Source: Actinernus sp. WN-2022
Lineage: Eukaryota > Cnidaria > Anthozoa > Actiniaria > Actinernidae
DNA length: 64,000 nt
Assembly: GCA_030867875.1 (NCBI GenBank)
Contig: JAOWCC010001634.1
Span: 101,101,321-101,165,320 of the forward strand
Direction: 5' to 3'
Positions within the stretch are counted from its first letter, which is position 1; each line of letters begins with the position of its first letter. Under the pieces are notes generated by a model. That model did not search any database and was not told the origin of the DNA. It worked only from the letters and a program-made list of their open reading frames with translations. A program made the position numbers and the translations under genes. This document shows positions 63,486-64,000 of the stretch, one piece after another.

Positions 63486-64000
63486 GATTTTAGGGTACAC
63501 AAGTAACTTTGAGAGATTCAGGTTAGCTTACAAAAACCACATTTTCGGGTTTTCTACACCAAATACGGCAAAACTGGCACGCTAGTCTTAAAGTACTGGA
63601 AGAGACCGTTGTTTTGACGTGTAGTACATCGAAATCCATCAAAAGCTCGAGAAATGGCGCCACTTTGAAGATTTTAGGGTACACAAGTAACTTTGAGAGA
63701 TTCAGGTTAGCTTACAAAAACCACATTTTCGGGTTTTCTACACCAAATACGGCAAAACTGGCACGCTAGTCTTAAAGTACTGGAAGAGACCGTTGTTTTG
63801 ACGTGTAGTACATCGAAATCCATCAAAAGTTCGAGAAATGGCGCCACTTTGAAGATTTTAGGGTACACAAGTAACTTTGAGAGATTCAGGTTAGCTTACA
63901 AAAACCACATTTTCGGGTTTTCTACACCAAATACGGCAAAACTGGCACGCTAGTCTTAAAGTATTGGAAGAGACCGTTGTTTTGACGTGTAGTACATCGA
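63486..64000 (+). repeat. Unit 60: A word a b c, cut by window edge
   Basis: Complete monomers 63486-63669 and 63670-63853, then 147 bp of a third (63854-64000) that already shows C111T. Position 161 is outside the window, so c is inferred. Confidence 0.85.

Larger units (their letters stand above)
1..64000 (+). repeat. Satellite DNA array, interior, with higher-order repeats
   Basis: The window tiles exactly into 234 complete 184-bp A monomers, 22 L units of 392 bp, 37 S units of 329 bp and a final 147-bp partial A. All units lie in the same orientation. No unique sequence, transposable element, simple repeat or inversion of the array interrupts it. Monomers differ by at most about three substitutions from consensus. 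Such homogeneity is known for satellites kept uniform by unequal exchange or conversion and is typical of centromeric or heterochromatic arrays in plants and animals; which locus this is remains inference. I do not recognise the satellite family. Confidence 0.97.

Noticed and set aside
1..64000. CRISPR-like or bacterial repeat array
   Set aside because: The units are long, contiguous and without variable spacers, and no cas-like gene is present.
1..64000. Identification of the species or satellite family
   Set aside because: No unit matches a satellite I can name with confidence, and no flanking gene is present.

Overview
The whole 64 kb window is satellite DNA. I find no gene, RNA gene, transposon body, CRISPR array or unique-sequence junction. 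The array is eukaryotic in character: a 184-bp head-to-tail monomer of about 41% GC, organised in higher-order repeats, as in centromeric or heterochromatic satellites. The species and even the kingdom cannot be read from the sequence. No boundary is reached, so the window lies inside a larger array.

Three building blocks tile the window with no base left over. Unit A (184 bp) occurs 234 times plus a 147-bp partial copy at the right edge. Unit L (392 bp) occurs 22 times. Unit S (329 bp) occurs 37 times. The sum is 43,056 + 8,624 + 12,173 + 147 = 64,000. Every gap between successive L/S units is an exact multiple of 184, so the A monomers carry no net length change anywhere. All units point the same way. 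L and S are two alleles of one long unit (B). B is an old, diverged A monomer interrupted after its first 18 bp by extra sequence. L carries an 80-nt stem-loop (30-bp perfect arms, 20-nt loop) at the interruption. S lacks 63 bp of it and keeps a 17-nt stump (8-bp arms, one central base).

A monomers differ at only about ten positions. These give a small alphabet, used in the entries: a (consensus), b (C161T), c (C111T+C161T), d (G96C), d' (G96C+T129G), e (G100A), f (G113C), f' (C53A+G113C), v (T70C+C161T), T (G174T). Writing each A run as a word shows nested amplification history.

Layout: 1-5896 is L-rich, with L units often one A apart and a 1728-bp block in two copies. 5897-34662 holds only S units, with a 6613-bp tandem duplication (10525-17137 and 17138-23750) and a nested 3379-bp one. 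34663-40326 is three tandem copies of a 1888-bp repeat containing an L-T-L cassette. 40327-55110 mixes S blocks with four more L-T-L cassettes. 55111-64000 holds only S units. A 3979-bp block at 39175-43153 recurs with the same unit order at 53959-57937. Minus-strand reading frames of 99 or 134 codons recur in every B unit but are best read as by-products of repeat homogenisation. The most notable structures are the L stem-loop at a head-to-head dyad, the L-A-L cassettes tied to variant T, and the layered higher-order repeats.
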